Assembly (NCBI GenBank): GCA_037349315.1 | Contig: JBAIAC010000027.1 | Coordinates: 11,227,501-11,291,500, forward strand | Direction: 5' to 3' | From: Chelydra serpentina | Taxonomy: Eukaryota > Chordata > Testudines > Chelydridae | Length of the DNA stretch: 64,000 bases | Shown: in pieces, positions 26,145 through 38,854 of the stretch | Position numbering within the stretch: position 1 is the stretch's first letter | How the letters are laid out: each line of letters starts with the position of its first letter | Position numbers and translations under genes: made by a program | Notes under the pieces: model-generated | Seen by the model: only the letters and a program-made list of their open reading frames with translations | Database searches by the model: none | What the model was told of the DNA's origin: nothing

Positions 26145-26390
26145 ACAGGGCCGGCTCTACTTTTTTTGCTTCCCCAAGCGGCAAAGCAAAAAAAAAAACC
26201 CCAAAACCTGCTGTGCTGCAGCAGTGCCGTCGAAGCAAAGAAAATAAAAAAGCTGCCGCAGCAGTGCCACCAAAGGGGGAAAAAAAAGCCGGAGTGCCGC
26301 CCCAAGAACGGCCGAAGTGCCGCCCCTTCAGATTTGCCGCCCCAGGCACCTGCTTCCTTAGCTGGTGCCTAGCGCCAGGCTTGGTAGGCA
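26145..26390. repeat. Dispersed repeat starting GGGCCGGCTCTAC
   Basis: GCCGGCTCT, GCCGCCCCAAGAAC and GCCGCCCCAGGCACC with GCTGGTGCCTAGCGCC. A related segment with GGGCCGGCCCCCGC lies at 28690-28860. A 149-codon minus-strand frame across it is repeat-derived. Confidence 0.5.
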
Positions 26391-27108
26391 AAACTACAGT
26401 ACCCAGAAGGGAAAATGGTCTCCCTTCAGAAACAACAGAGAAAATAAAGGTATAACATGACACAGAAAAAATAACACAGGTGCGAACCCAAATTTTGGAG
26501 ATAAAAGGCTTCATACTGCTCCCAATGAAATCAACAGCAGGGAGCAGGATTGGGTCCATAGTCCATGTTGGATAAGGGGAAGAATTAATATATTAATGTA
26601 TTTTAATACTAAATGCAGCTGTATACATAAAAATAAATAAAAAATAAAAACGGCAGTGAAATGTTTCGTACCTTTTGTACCTAGTCTCATATCCCTTGCT
26701 CACTCATAGCTGCCTATAATTTTAAAGTTTGCGTTGGAATCAAAGTTCAGTTTTATATCAGTAGCCTCCCTTTGCAATCAATGGCCTTTACTTGCACTCT
26801 TTTTCAGATGATGCTTGCCAAAAAATTGTGATCTTTTGCTTTTTGAAAAACAATGCTATATATAACATTTGTTTTGCAGTGCTTAATTATAAGGACAAAT
26901 AAGAATTTTTATATCTACATTTTTTAAGTTTGTTCCCTAAGAAATTATACGTTTTTCCTTTGTTGCCACTAATGTAATTGACTATAAGGGTTAAAATTCT
27001 GTCAATATTACCCAAATGACTACTAACCATGTGACCTACTATCTAGATAAGCAAGTAGGAAATCTTTAGAAAGCACATTCTTCACAGTTCTTTGCAACCT
27101 CAAAGATC

Positions 27109-30100
27109 ATGGCAACACAATTTCTGCAGGAGATGGACAATTTAAACATAAGTGACCCCAAAGAAATGGTGAGTTTAGCCACAAAGTGGGTACAGAAGAC
27201 GTTTCCAAATGTGGAATCAGTTACCACAGAGACATTGCAATGCTGGATGGAAGAGAAGCCAGAGGAATTAATCATTCTTGTAAGTGATTTATTACCTATG
27301 AATTAAAGCAAGTACTCTGTAATTAAAATCAGTCTTGGTCTCCTGACTACCCAATTTAAGAGGGTAACATTTTTCTATGTTCAACAAGTATTTTGTGTAA
27401 CCTGGCTGTTCAGGTAGAATTTTTTTTTAACTTATGATCTTATGTCAGACCTCTCTTTTTTCTCTTCTCGCTTCACGTCTTGTCCTTTCCACATTGCACA
27501 AGTAGGGCCTCATAAAGCCAGGGTGCAGTATAGGACACTAATAACGCTTTGCCCCTTTATAGCCCGGTGTACCCAAGGATCTCAAAGCATGCTGGGCTCA
27601 GTCCTCTATATAGTTGCTTTTTATCATTCTTTCTTGACCTGATTGTGACAAATTAAATCACTCATAGGGTTAGCTCTTCAGCTGCAGTAAATTGAGGTAG
27701 CACTATTGAAGTCAATGGCACTAAGCTGATGTACATCAACTGAGGATCTGGAGGAAAGTTGAAAACCACAGGCTTGCATATGGGATTCTTCAAGAAAACA
27801 AATAAATAAAATCTCACGTCCCGATATTTATTTACAGGCATTGTTATAGTGTTTCTGGTAGGATCTGAGTGTCATTTATTTCCGTTAGAATCAATTTATT
27901 CCTTTAAACCCACTGTATGGGCACCTACACTAGGACTTTTCACACTGTCTATCTAGCACTGTGCTCCTCCTAGTGTAAGGGGTGCTGTAGCCGGGGTGAG
28001 GTTGTTTGTGCAACTGTGCTATCTAACCCTACGGTAGTGCTTCTACCCTTGCTAGCACTGGGGAATCATTAACACCACTTTTTTGCAATACCTGGATTTT
28101 CCACTGAGGTCTCCCAACCCAGAACCTAACTATCCCATCTTTAATCTCTGAGATGTACTGATGCCCAGCATAAGCACATGATGGTGCAGGAAAAAGGAAT
28201 GTTGTAGTGGCAGCATGCTCTGCCCCTGGAAAGAAACTGCTGCCAGGTAAGAGAGCTCTCTTTGACGAGGCCTGTATTTTGTAGAGCTTTTGGATTGGGG
28301 TTTTAGTCCTGGTTCCCCAGTTGTGTTGGTCAGTTGGTGGAGTGAGAAGTATATACAGTATATCTAGTAATTGTATCTGCAATCCATTTTTTCATTACAA
28401 CTCCATATTGCACCAGATGTTGCCAAGTTCTAGCTTCCAACTGAGGGAACTGAGTGGAGAGAAAAGGTGGGGTGCCAAGAAGCCTCTCTAAGAAAGGAAA
28501 CTATAGTTTTGACAGGTTACGCTGTTAACCTCTTGGACAGGCAGTTTTCATTTTAATTTGAAATCAGTTGCAAACCCCACTTCAAAAACAGCCAAGTTCT
28601 TCAGCCTTTTCCTAATGGAACACAAACTATAAAGGTCAGTCAGGCTCTACAGTGAAAGTTTCATTCATCCAAGTTATGTCACAGTGAGAGCCAGGGCTGG
28701 ATTTAGGCGCAGGTGACCAAGGTGACGGCTTGGCTTGGGGGGGCGCTGAGCTCAGGGTGCTGTAAGGTATTCAACAGTTTAACAAATGGGGGGGCAGGGT
28801 AGGCACTGAAGACACTCCTTGCCTGAGGCACCATTTGGTCTAGGGCCGGCCCCCGCTAAAGCACTTAATAAATGGAACTCCATGAAAGAACAGAGCAGAG
28901 CTGCATTGTTGCATCAGCACCCTAGGCAGGAACTCCGCTTCTGAGGTTACATGTTAATGTTACATTTCTGCCTACTTCAGACTTTCAGATCTAGACTAAA
29001 ACAAACCTATGTGGTCTAATGCTGCCAAGCTAGCTAGGTTTTACTGCTCCTGCTGTTGTTACATTGCAGATTTACCTAGTTTTATAGGTTAAAATATTTT
29101 ACAATGTCTCAGTTAGGAATTGCCTATAAACGTATCTGTTACAAACTAATATGTAGCATGGATTTTTTTCCCCCTGGGAATTGGGTTATAAAAACAGCTA
29201 AGGACAACTTGTTCTTAGCTTCTGTTAATATAATAGGGTTGCTTTTTTCAGACAGGATCTTAGTGGTTGTGGAATACTGCCATTATCATGTTGAAAAGTA
29301 CAAAGTCACTCCCTGGTAAACACAGACTTGAGGCTAAAAGGAGAGATCAGACAGATCCCACGTGTCTGCTTTTCTATTCTGGAATGTGATTTCGCTCCCA
29401 ATAGTGACTTCAGAGGAGAGGACCCTATGGAAAGGTTGACTCAAAGGAATCAAATTAGCATGTAGGTTTGCCAAAATCAAGTCAAGAATCTCAATTCTTG
29501 GCCATCAATATCAGGAACAAATTGAAAATCGAGGGTAAGAAATAAAGGCCAGGAACATTCTCTGGGGAAATATTTAAAAAAAAAACTAGTTCGTTTGTAT
29601 GGGAGACGCCCGAACATGTGACTATGAGCCCAGAACTCTCAGCTCTGACACTGGCCTTGAGCAAGTAATAACCTCCCTGCTCAGTCTCTTCATCACAGGA
29701 GTGATAGTACAGACTTACCTACTCTATCTCAGCCCTAGGGCTGATTATTAGTTGAGATCCAATGATGCACTCTTTACTCCCGTGAGTTCAATAGCATGAC
29801 TCATATAAGCAAAGATTGTGACTTAGATCATGATTGTTTCTATAGCACGTTGAAGGGATATGCTAAATACTGTTTGCTTTAAATTGTTATTTATTTTTAT
29901 AAAATTGCATTTGTGTGGATTGTAATTAACAAACGTAGGAAGATGAGTTCCCTGCCATAAAGAAATTAAAATCTGTGTAGGGGAAAGCTGTGTTGTAAAA
30001 ATGACACATTGCTACTGCATGTAATTACCACCGCACCTAAGTGGCAATAAAGTTAAGCTCTTCCCATGTTATTATAACTATTCTGTTTAGTGACACGTAA

Positions 30101-33100
30101 AGATAGCCGGTACCAAGAGATCTTGCCAGATCCAGGGTAAAAACATAGCCCCCGTAAAACCAGGCAATGGGTGTTTTGCGGTTGACTTCAACAGGGCCAG
30201 AATTTCACGGCCTAATTTAATCCACCACAAATGGATTCAGACTCAGCTGATACTGTCTATTTATGTTGATTTATGTTGTCTATTTATGTCAACTCTCTGT
30301 TGATTGGAAAAGGCTTCACTTTAAAACCTGAGATATTACTTAAGGTACTTGTTCCTCTGCAGCACTCAGTGGGTACGTTTCATGTTAAAAACAAGGTGCT
30401 TTCTGTGTGAACAGTGGAATATCACACAAACAACTTCACACAGTGCTTGCGCTTTTCAAAGTCATTTCTCAGGATATCTGAGGAATTAGGGTTGGACATA
30501 GCCTTACAGCTTTATAAAAGCATGTACCATTTTTCACACCAAAGAGTAGTTGTGACTCACAAAATAAGGATAATTTTGCAATAAGGATTCTATACAAACA
30601 TTTTTTTCCCACTCAGACCTTAGATTCATGGAGTTTATACAGAACATTATAAACTATGGGCCAGATTCTGTCAATTTGCTCATGCTGAGTTGTACTTGAC
30701 TGTGAATAATCCCATTGAAGAAAATGGATCTACTCATGGAGTAAGCTAATACATAATGTTAATAAGGGTGACAGAATTTGGCCTTATATAGTTATAGCAT
30801 CTCTAAATGCAGCCCTTTCTGGGGTGTGAAGCCAGAACCCCATCATCCAGCATACACTGGCAAGAAGGGATACATTGGACAAGGGTAAAACCTTATTCTT
30901 ATACAAAGTGCCATTAGATACTCAAATTCTACCTAGAGGAAACAGTATATTGCTTAAGATCTTATCTACAAGATTTTAGCATATTTAAGTCTATTTACCT
31001 CAGAACGATAATGGGCTGAAGCAACATTGCCATGATTCAAACCAGAAGTCCCAAGAATTGTTAGTATTTCTTACCCAGTGCTTAGCCCGTATAAGTCATC
31101 TTCTCCAGCCTATGCACCTTCAACGTCTTTCCCCACCTAGAAGGCAGTCCTGTCACTATCTCTGTCAGTAGTTCTTGAAAAATTGTATTCATAGTAGGTC
31201 AGACAGAACTTGTGCAGACTCTAGAAGATCCTGTTTCAAATATGGTTAAATAATAGAGAACAGGGTGCACATTATGTTATATTTATAACAAGCCTGTACA
31301 AAGTCTGCAATTTTTTACTCCAACTCTATAATTGTAGCTCAATAGCAGCGAGATCATAGTTATCGCTGACTGAAACGATTGTTAGAACATATTTAATTAA
31401 AGGCTTAACTGTTCGCTTGAGTTTTATTTTTGAGGTCAAGGGACTGGCAGGTGATGTGCATTTCACAAAGCCCATCCTGTGATAGTCTTTGCTGAAACAA
31501 TCTTCATCTGGAGTTTATTAGACACAGATGAAATTTTAATGAAGCCGTAAGTTTGGCTGTCCCAAAACTCAAGTTTTTGTGGCTTTTTGTGAACATAGTC
31601 ACATGAGCACATGGTTCATTCCAGTTTCAGACAGCTAAGAGGTAGCATAAATAGATCTGACATTAAACATCATGCTGCATATTTTAAACAGTCCTAAGAT
31701 ATTGTAGGTTTTATTTTAATGAGTTAAAATTGGTCAATATTTGGTTCTTAGGACACCCGGAGTGCAGCTGAATTTGAAGTCAGCCATCTGCCAGGGGCAA
31801 TTCTCATTGACCCTCAGAGTGATACACTGCAAGAATTTCTGCAGGAACAGCTCCTTCCAGGTACAGAAAAGTATCTTGTTCTTTGTTGTTGCAAACAGCT
31901 TTCAAGGTGAGAATTTTCAAAAGAGCGCAGTGAGCACCCTGGGGCAAGAGTTTCAGACGTGCTCAGCCCGTGGGGTGCTGGAGACGACTGGAGAATGGGT
32001 TGGCGCACAGCCAGATGAGAATTGGGGAAGTGTGACGGCCACCTTTTCACCACCCTCCTGAGCTATTTCCAGTAGCGCAGCCAGGTCCGGAGCGCAGGGG
32101 GAGCAGCGCTATAAAAAGGCGCCTCCCCCTGTACTCACCCGGCGGCGCTCCGGGTCTTCGGCGGCAGTTCGGCGGCGGGTCCTCACTCGCTCCGGGTCTT
32201 TGGTGGTACCCGCCGCCAAAATGCCACCGAAGACCCGGAGCGCCGCCGGGTGAGTGCAAGAAGCGGCGCTTAAAAAGAAGCGGCGCCTTTTTTTAGTGCT
32301 GCTAAAAAAAGGCGCTGCTTCCGCCGCTTCTGCTCACAGGCGTCGCGGCCGCTCCCACTGCTCTCCTCTGGCTACGCCATAGCCAAGAATCTGGGCCCTA
32401 ATATTTATTTTTTTTAAAAGCCTTACCTGGGTTATTAACAACATTCAAGATTATGAAGACTAACCCAATGAAAAAAACCAAATTTACTTGTCATCACATA
32501 TTCTGGATTATTATTATTATTTTACTCTCTGTATAGCACTCAGCCTAGATGGTATAACTGGACTGGGCAATTTCTACTCAGTGGTACATTCAGGTTCTCA
32601 TATACTGGCCCAGAGCTGAAGAGCCTGGGTAAAGAAGTTCTAAAGGGCATTTTAATCTGAAACAACCATTTTCATTGATATTAAAAGACATGAACATGTG
32701 TAATCATCATTAATATTAGATTTTGTTATATAAAGAGACAAACTAAATTTTGTGTCTAAATGGCTTGACAAAGGTGCTAGGATATGCCCTGTGCTGAGGT
32801 CATTGCTGAAATCATCATTATAATAACAGACTAGAAGTATTGCCAACTCTCATAAAAATGTAATGTTTTTTTAAAGCCCCAGCTTCTGGAGTCAAGTGAA
32901 TATGTGAGAATCTCAGCTTTTAAAAAAGTAAGTTCTCAGCACTTATGGATGCAAAGCTTGAAAATGTGACACCACCCACCTGTATATCCTAAAGGCTCAG
33001 AAACTAAACGTTGAACAAAAAGGACCCTAAATTCATTATTTTCGTTCTCATGATTTTTAAGCCACTCTCATGATTTTTGAAGGCCTGAGTTACCACTGTT

Positions 33101-33457
33101 TGGAGTTGGCAATGCTGGATTAGTGAAAAAAACCTTGTAGTTGTACATAGCTTTTAACTCCAGCCTTGTTTTTTCCATTCTATTTCAGAGAGTAAAAATA
33201 AAAACATCATTTGCTATTGCACTGTGGGATACAGGTCTTCCATGACTGCCCAGAGCGTGAATGAGTTCTTGTCACGTGAAGCCGGCCAAACCCCCAAAAC
33301 TTCCCTGAAGGTTTATAATGCAGAAGGAGGACTGGTGAAATGGGCCAGTGAAAGAAGGCTGATGGTGGACAAGCAGGAGCATCCCATTCACCTCGTTCAC
33401 CCCTACAGCGCAGCATGGGCAAAACTACTGGAACCAGAGCTGCAAGCACAGATCTAA
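27109..33457 (+). CDS. Uncharacterised single-domain rhodanese-like protein, 182 aa
   Basis: Three exons: 27109-27279 (57 codons), 31752-31860 and 33189-33457 (TAA). All have GT/AG borders and compatible phases. The joined frame reads ...KPEELIIL|DTRSAAEFEVSHLPGAILID at the first junction, a classic rhodanese CH2A motif. Exon 3 then supplies IICYCTVGYRSS, with predicted catalytic Cys104 in a C-T-V-G-Y-R loop and Arg109, followed by LKVYNAEGGLVKWA. Such domains bind persulfide or transfer sulfur. The tail LVHPYSAAWAKLL resembles C-termini I associate with bacterial and plant-type rhodaneses that have VHPY..W. There is no signal peptide or membrane segment, so it is probably cytosolic or mitochondrial-matrix. 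An N-terminal helical region of about 50 residues has no recognised domain. It sits between MED31 and SLC13A5, where I know of no mammalian rhodanese. Upstream non-coding exons are possible. Confidence 0.85.
27280..31751. other. Intron 1 of the rhodanese-like gene
   Basis: 4.5 kb of mostly AT-rich sequence. It holds a dispersed repeat at 28690-28860 and short 'tcaatggagt'-type old repeats near 27690 and 30660-30790. No coding exon was recognised. Confidence 0.6.
32075..32385. mobile_element. GC-rich fold-back element in rhodanese-gene intron 2
   Basis: GGCGGCGCTCCGGGTCTTCG at about 32131 is answered by the exact complement (CGAAGACCCGGAGCGCCGCC) at about 32228, giving arms of about 24 bases. 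A second stem pairs GGCGCC-TTTTTTTAG with CTAAAAAAAGGCGC around 32285-32320. Its GC content contrasts with the AT-rich intron. Confidence 0.65.
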
Positions 33458-33856
33458 AGCATTTCTGCAACTCTGATCTTAACTGGGGCCTCTAGGTGAA
33501 ATACAAATTAATAATAAGAATAAGAATTAATGGGAGGCCCCAACCTCAACTGTGTGTCTTCTAGGCATAACCATAATGCTACTAATAATAGAGGATTACA
33601 ATATGTATTGTAGTTGTTTTGATTGGCGGGCAGAACTGTCTAAAGATACTAAGCCAGCTTTTCAGCTGGTCTAAAGTGGAGTAGTAACTGGAGTCAATTC
33701 AGATATGACAATTTACACCAGTTAGACTGAAATCTAGATTAACAAAGCGCACAGGACAATACAGAATCCATGTGCAGTCTGGTGAAAAAGGAAAAGTCCT
33801 GGCAACTGCTGGGAACAAGACTAAAAGAGGTTATTGTGCCATAGCATAAGAAATGT

Positions 33857-33862
33857 AATAAA
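33857..33862 (+). terminator. Candidate poly(A) signal of the rhodanese-like gene
   Basis: First clear AATAAA after the stop, 400 bases downstream. Confidence 0.45.
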
Positions 33863-36800
33863 GGCACATCAATCCTCCTCTTACGCCAAGATGGAACAGA
33901 ACACTTTTGCTTTATGAATCTTTTCCTTCAGTCTCCAGGTCTGTCACTCTGGCACCTATAATTAACATCTTTTAAAAAATAATATCTAATAAAAAATGCA
34001 AATAGAATCTCACGGTCCAAATCATGACAAATGGAAAAGCAAAGCACTTAGGGTGACCAGATGTCCCGATTTTATAGGGACAGTCCTGATTTTTGGGTCT
34101 TTTTCTTATATAGGCTCCTATTACCCCCCACTCCCTGTCCCGATTTTTCACATTTGCTGTCTTTTCAACCTAAACTGCATTTCTAGCATCTCTGTTACTG
34201 TTTAAATTTGCTGGTGCAGTCCTGTATTCACCAGATAGCTTGTCTAGATGAATCTAATCTTTCTGGGAATAACAGTTGGGCCAGTCACATAGGGAAAGAG
34301 AAAGAGCGCCAGCTGGAGATGCATAGTAACCGGCAAATAAAATGCTATGATTAAGTGAGATTATTTCCTGCTAGTGAGTTAGGTTCTAAACATATATAAG
34401 CTCACCCACATACGATGAAAATAACTTTAATTCTTGGTCCTTGCAAAGGTGATGCACAAATAGTTACAGTTTCATGGAGGCCTAAATAAATATTTGGGAA
34501 GAAGTATAAACCCGCTCTTTAACTGCACTCTAACCAACCTGTTGGTGCTTATTATTTGCTCAATTGCTGTATAATCTTGACTGCAGCTCTGAAATCCCTA
34601 GGAAGCACTTCTAAATATACACACACCTCTCAACTTGGTTACTGGACATTTTAGGTGAGTGAAAATAACGCATCACTGTTTGAACCTCTGTCTTTTCCTT
34701 GACCACTTTATTTTAAAATAGCTGTTGACTTATTTTAAATAGTTGTATATGGAGTACTACAGCTAAGAGAAATCTGAAACCGTTATTATAATTTCTGAGG
34801 TGCCTGATCTCGCAGTTTCATTCTGGCAAAAAAAATAAAAAATCATCCCAATCTCAAGAGTGGTTTGATGGGTTGTTTTTTTTTGTTTGTTTTGGAGTTT
34901 CTTTGATCTTAACATTTAAACCTTACAGCTCTAAGAGCCTAATCCAAAGCCCATTAATGTCAATATGAGCCTTTCCATTTACTTCAATGGGCTTTGGATC
35001 AGACCCAGAGTCACCAGCCCAGCTACAGGATTCACGACGAGCAGCGCTAGGGCAACGGAGCTGAAAAAAGCTGGAGAAGGAGCCTGGAGATTCTAGAGTA
35101 AGTCAATCAATGACTAGATTGAATGACACTTGTCTGACTGCGACTGAAGATGGAGCAGTCAGCGTTTGGAAGGATCAGATTTATGAACAAAAAATACAAT
35201 GAAATATCTAAAGCCACACAGCCTGAGCAGCCGAGACAAGGTCTGGTATTTGGTGAATGAGGTATAGAAGAAACACAGCTAGAGCTGATACAAAAGGAAG
35301 GCCTAGTGAGAAGTGCCAGTACTTCCTGCACACAGAGAACCAGTTCAGAGCATGCTGGTGCTTCTGAGTGGCAGAGGCCTCTTCATGACCATATAACACA
35401 GGGGACAGTGTCATCTTAAGTGTGTACGTGTCAGGCTCCTTCTGGAACTTATAGGCAGCATGGCTGTGAAGCTTCTTGTATCTTATGGCTTCAGGCTGCC
35501 CCTGCAAGCAGCTGAGCACAGCAAGGAACCAGAGAAACTCCAGAGCTGTCCCGAAGCACGAGCAAGGAGTTGGGGCCCAATCAAGCCCCTGATCTGAAGT
35601 CACTCACGGGGTGGCGGAGGTCGCATTGGCAGGGCTGGTGATGATGCCGTTCCTGTCAATGAAGGCCATAAGAATTGTGAGCCGGGAAAGGGAAAAGGTG
35701 GACGTTGCCCTTTAAGGAATGGACCACGGGAGCACTCTGAGCGCTTTCTCCCCTCTTGTGTTCCCTCTGCCTTGTGGGGCTCCCCCATCCCCTTTGTGGA
35801 GCACCCCCTCCTGACCCTCTCTCAGCCTTTGCCCTTGACATTTGGAGTGGGACTAAGGGAATACTCCCATCCCTCTCACCAGCCCTCTGTCTCAGGAGGG
35901 GGAGCATCTCTTCCTTTCCAGCTGCAGCACTCTGGGGTGAGCTGCCCTTTTAAGGTCACTGAGTCCCTCTCACTTGGCTGCCTCACAGCGACCTCTCAGC
36001 AACTCAACCAGCAGCTGGGAAAACAAAAGGGAAAGTTGGAACTGGCTCCCCTAGGCCTAGTTTCCATTGAAATTCAGCTCTGAAGTCTCTGACCTGCCTT
36101 CCTCCCCCATCTTTGATCCATGTCTCTGGGATGCATCCACTCTAGTCAGTGCTCAGTGTAGGGAATACTTCAGTTACTATAGTTAAGCTTAATAACAATG
36201 TTCACCACACAATCTGTTCATTATTTGCTCACGTGCTGTAGATGTTGCTACTGGAGTTGGTGACACTGCCCCCGCCCCTTTGTCACCCTGCCCAGGCAGG
36301 TTACTGGGACCAGCACATGAAGTCCAGTTTCTTCTTAGCACTCCTGCATGTCAGAGAGGGCAGGTCCCAATTGCTTCCTTGGGATTAATCAGAGTTCAAG
36401 GCCTATTCCAGGGTTAAAATCATTCACAACTGAAAACGCCCCAAACCTGATTCTTCCTGAAGTAATGAGCTGCTGGCCGTTCTCCTAAGGAAACCACAAA
36501 CCACATCATTTACCCACACTGACTAAGGGGGAGACGATCGGGGGATTTTAACTTCACAGCCCCAAAGTAACATGGTCCGCTAATTATTTCCAAACTTTTA
36601 ACATAAAAATACAGTCAGCAGAAATAAAATATGTAGAGAAAAGCCAGTCCTTTTCCCAGGTGGAGAGAATCTGTTCTTCTGGGAAATTTGGATCCATATT
36701 CAATATCTACAAAGTTCAGGGTGTTTTTATCTGGGCTTTTGGTTTGGGCCCATCCCTCCTAATAACAAAGATAAGGGTGGAAATTAGCAAAGGATGCTGT

Positions 36801-38270
36801 ATGAACCCCTTCACATGGGGGAGAGTTTAACTCCTGTTGGGAGGTTATTATAAGGGGAAAAACAAGAACAAGAAAAAGACTTATCCAGAGAATTAAAATA
36901 AGCAAGAAGGATCAGATTCCTTCTCTCTCCCAACCCCCTGAGAGAGCAAACTCTGTTCTCTCCATCTTCCCTTAGGGTCAGCACTTGGCTGAATTTCTTC
37001 AGGGTGCAGAAAGGTAGGTATGAAGTTCACTCACTCCTCTCCTGGACCAGCAGGGGGCGTCCAGTTCTGTGGCACAGTTCCCATCTCTAATTTCATGTAG
37101 AGTGGCATGAGTGGTTCTAATTAGGGACTGTTCTTAAACCAATATTCATGTCAAACTGATCATTTTGTTGCAGCTAAATGTAATCTTTAATGGATCTATT
37201 CTAGGAAAGGGAGAGTAGAGGGAACAGGTCCATATACAGAATGAGATCAGTTTTCATTTTGAGAGCATGCATTTTTTTGGCAGATGTCTGCACTGGGAAA
37301 GGGTAAGAAAAGAGAAGCGCATGGGTTGTGATGGTTAAAGCAGAAGGATTGGGCAGCTGGGTTCTAGTCCCAACTCTGGAAGGGCAGTGTTGTCCACAGT
37401 CAAAGCAACAGACAATCTAGAAGTTCCTGCATTCTTGCTGTGAGTTTACAGTAAAGACTGCCATAAAGAGGCCCCACCACCATGCAAATCCTTTTAATAT
37501 CTTAATGAGTTAACAATTTGCCAGATTCAGTTATCTCAGCTGTAATAGGCTCGCTGCAGATGGACTTTATTCAGAGATCATCATGACCCAAAAAGAAGTT
37601 GATTTCTGTGCAATCTGCTAGTTACAGAATGACCCAACTAAATATGCTCTATAAATAGTTTACAAAAAGTAAGCAGACCTAGAGCCTCTCATCTATATAA
37701 TGCAAATAAGAGTGGCCTAAAGGTTGTTCACATGTTTATCCCAACACTGTGTAGGGACCTCATCCGATACTTTGCCTTCTGCAGCAATGGGACTTCAAAC
37801 TATGGTTTGGTTTCCTCACATCAATGTTCTGTAATTTCCACTTTTTGTATGTTCCTCAAAAAGATGAGAACGGTGGTAATCTACACAGACTTCACTATCT
37901 GCTGTAAAATCTCAGGCCAGTTTTTAAATGGGTTAATAGAGATGCATTTCTGTGGTGGAGTTCTGCAGAGCTAGATTTAAATTCACCTGTGGGCCAGCAA
38001 GATCTTGAGAGGTGTGTCAAAATAGAGCCATCCAAAATCAGTAGCCACTTTTGAAAATATTGGCCTTTGCAACTTGGTCACACAGGAATGACAGAGCAAA
38101 GAATCACACCCAGATAATCTGCCTACTTGACTTGTTCTTGCCCCATGGCAATCTTTCAAAGGACCGTTCCAAATTTGGATCACTATTTTGTGTCTTCTAG
38201 GGTGAGATTTTCAAAAGCACTCAGTGCTGGCCTAACTCATGTCAATGAACCACTGATTTCAATAAGAACA

Positions 38271-38447
38271 GGGGGGAGGCATAGCTCAGTGATTTGAGCA
38301 TTGACCTGCTAAACCCAGGGTTGTGAGTTCAATCCTTGAGGGGGCCATTTAGGGATCTGGGGCAAATATTGGGGATTGGTCCTGCTTTGAGCAGGGGGTT
38401 GGACTAGATGACCTCCTAAGGTCCCTTCCAACACCGATATTCTATGA
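38271..38447 (+). mobile_element. Turtle tRNA-derived SINE with CR1 3' tail
   Basis: Head GGCATAGCTCAGTGATTTGA has an A-box, and GGTTGTGAGTTCAATCC a B-box. The tail GGGGATTGGTCCTGCTTTGA ... CTTCCAACACCGATATTCTA matches the plus-strand CR1 3' end at 42040-42110. Flanks share GAACAGG (probable target duplication). This is the cryptodiran tRNA-Lys SINE design. Confidence 0.85.
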
Positions 38448-38659
38448 ACAGGATTAGGCTAAAGGTGAACAGTTTCGAAAATCCCACTCTTACTGACTTA
38501 AATATTAGAGCTGGTTAGAAAATGCAGGGAGGGGAGATTTCAACGACAATGAAAATAATTGTTTTCTATGGAAATTTTTGACTTTTAATCAAAAACCTGA
38601 AAGCCATTTTTAAAAAGTTTTTGTAACTGGAAAAACCAAAATATTTCCAGATGAAAAAT

Positions 38660-38854
38660 CAACCAGCCTCACTAAATATTAATTAAGTCACTGAAACCGC
38701 TCAGATCAGTAGGGCTTTTGGTTTCCAATGAATAATCAGAAATGTTCAACGAAAATAATCACCTTCTAGACCAAAAATAATAAATAATAATAATTTCCCA
38801 TCAAATTAAAATGTTCAACCAGCCTCACTAAATATTAATTAAGTCACTGAAACC
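38660..38854. repeat. 39-bp perfect direct repeat, 156-bp period
   Basis: 38660-38698 and 38816-38854 are identical (CAACCAGCCTCACTAAATAT, then TAATTAAGTCACTGAAACC). The intervening sequence is not duplicated. Confidence 0.85.

Noticed and set aside
26110..26559. 149-codon minus-strand frame
   Set aside because: It spans a dispersed GCCGCCCC-type repeat and has no recognisable domain.
31752..31906. Longer exon 2 of the rhodanese-like gene using the donor after 31906
   Set aside because: Joined to exon 3 it shifts frame and reaches a stop within three codons. The donor after 31860 keeps the catalytic loop in frame.
38281..38340. Possible tRNA gene (A and B boxes)
   Set aside because: The body continues into a CR1-like tail and cannot form an acceptor stem. 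It is a SINE head.
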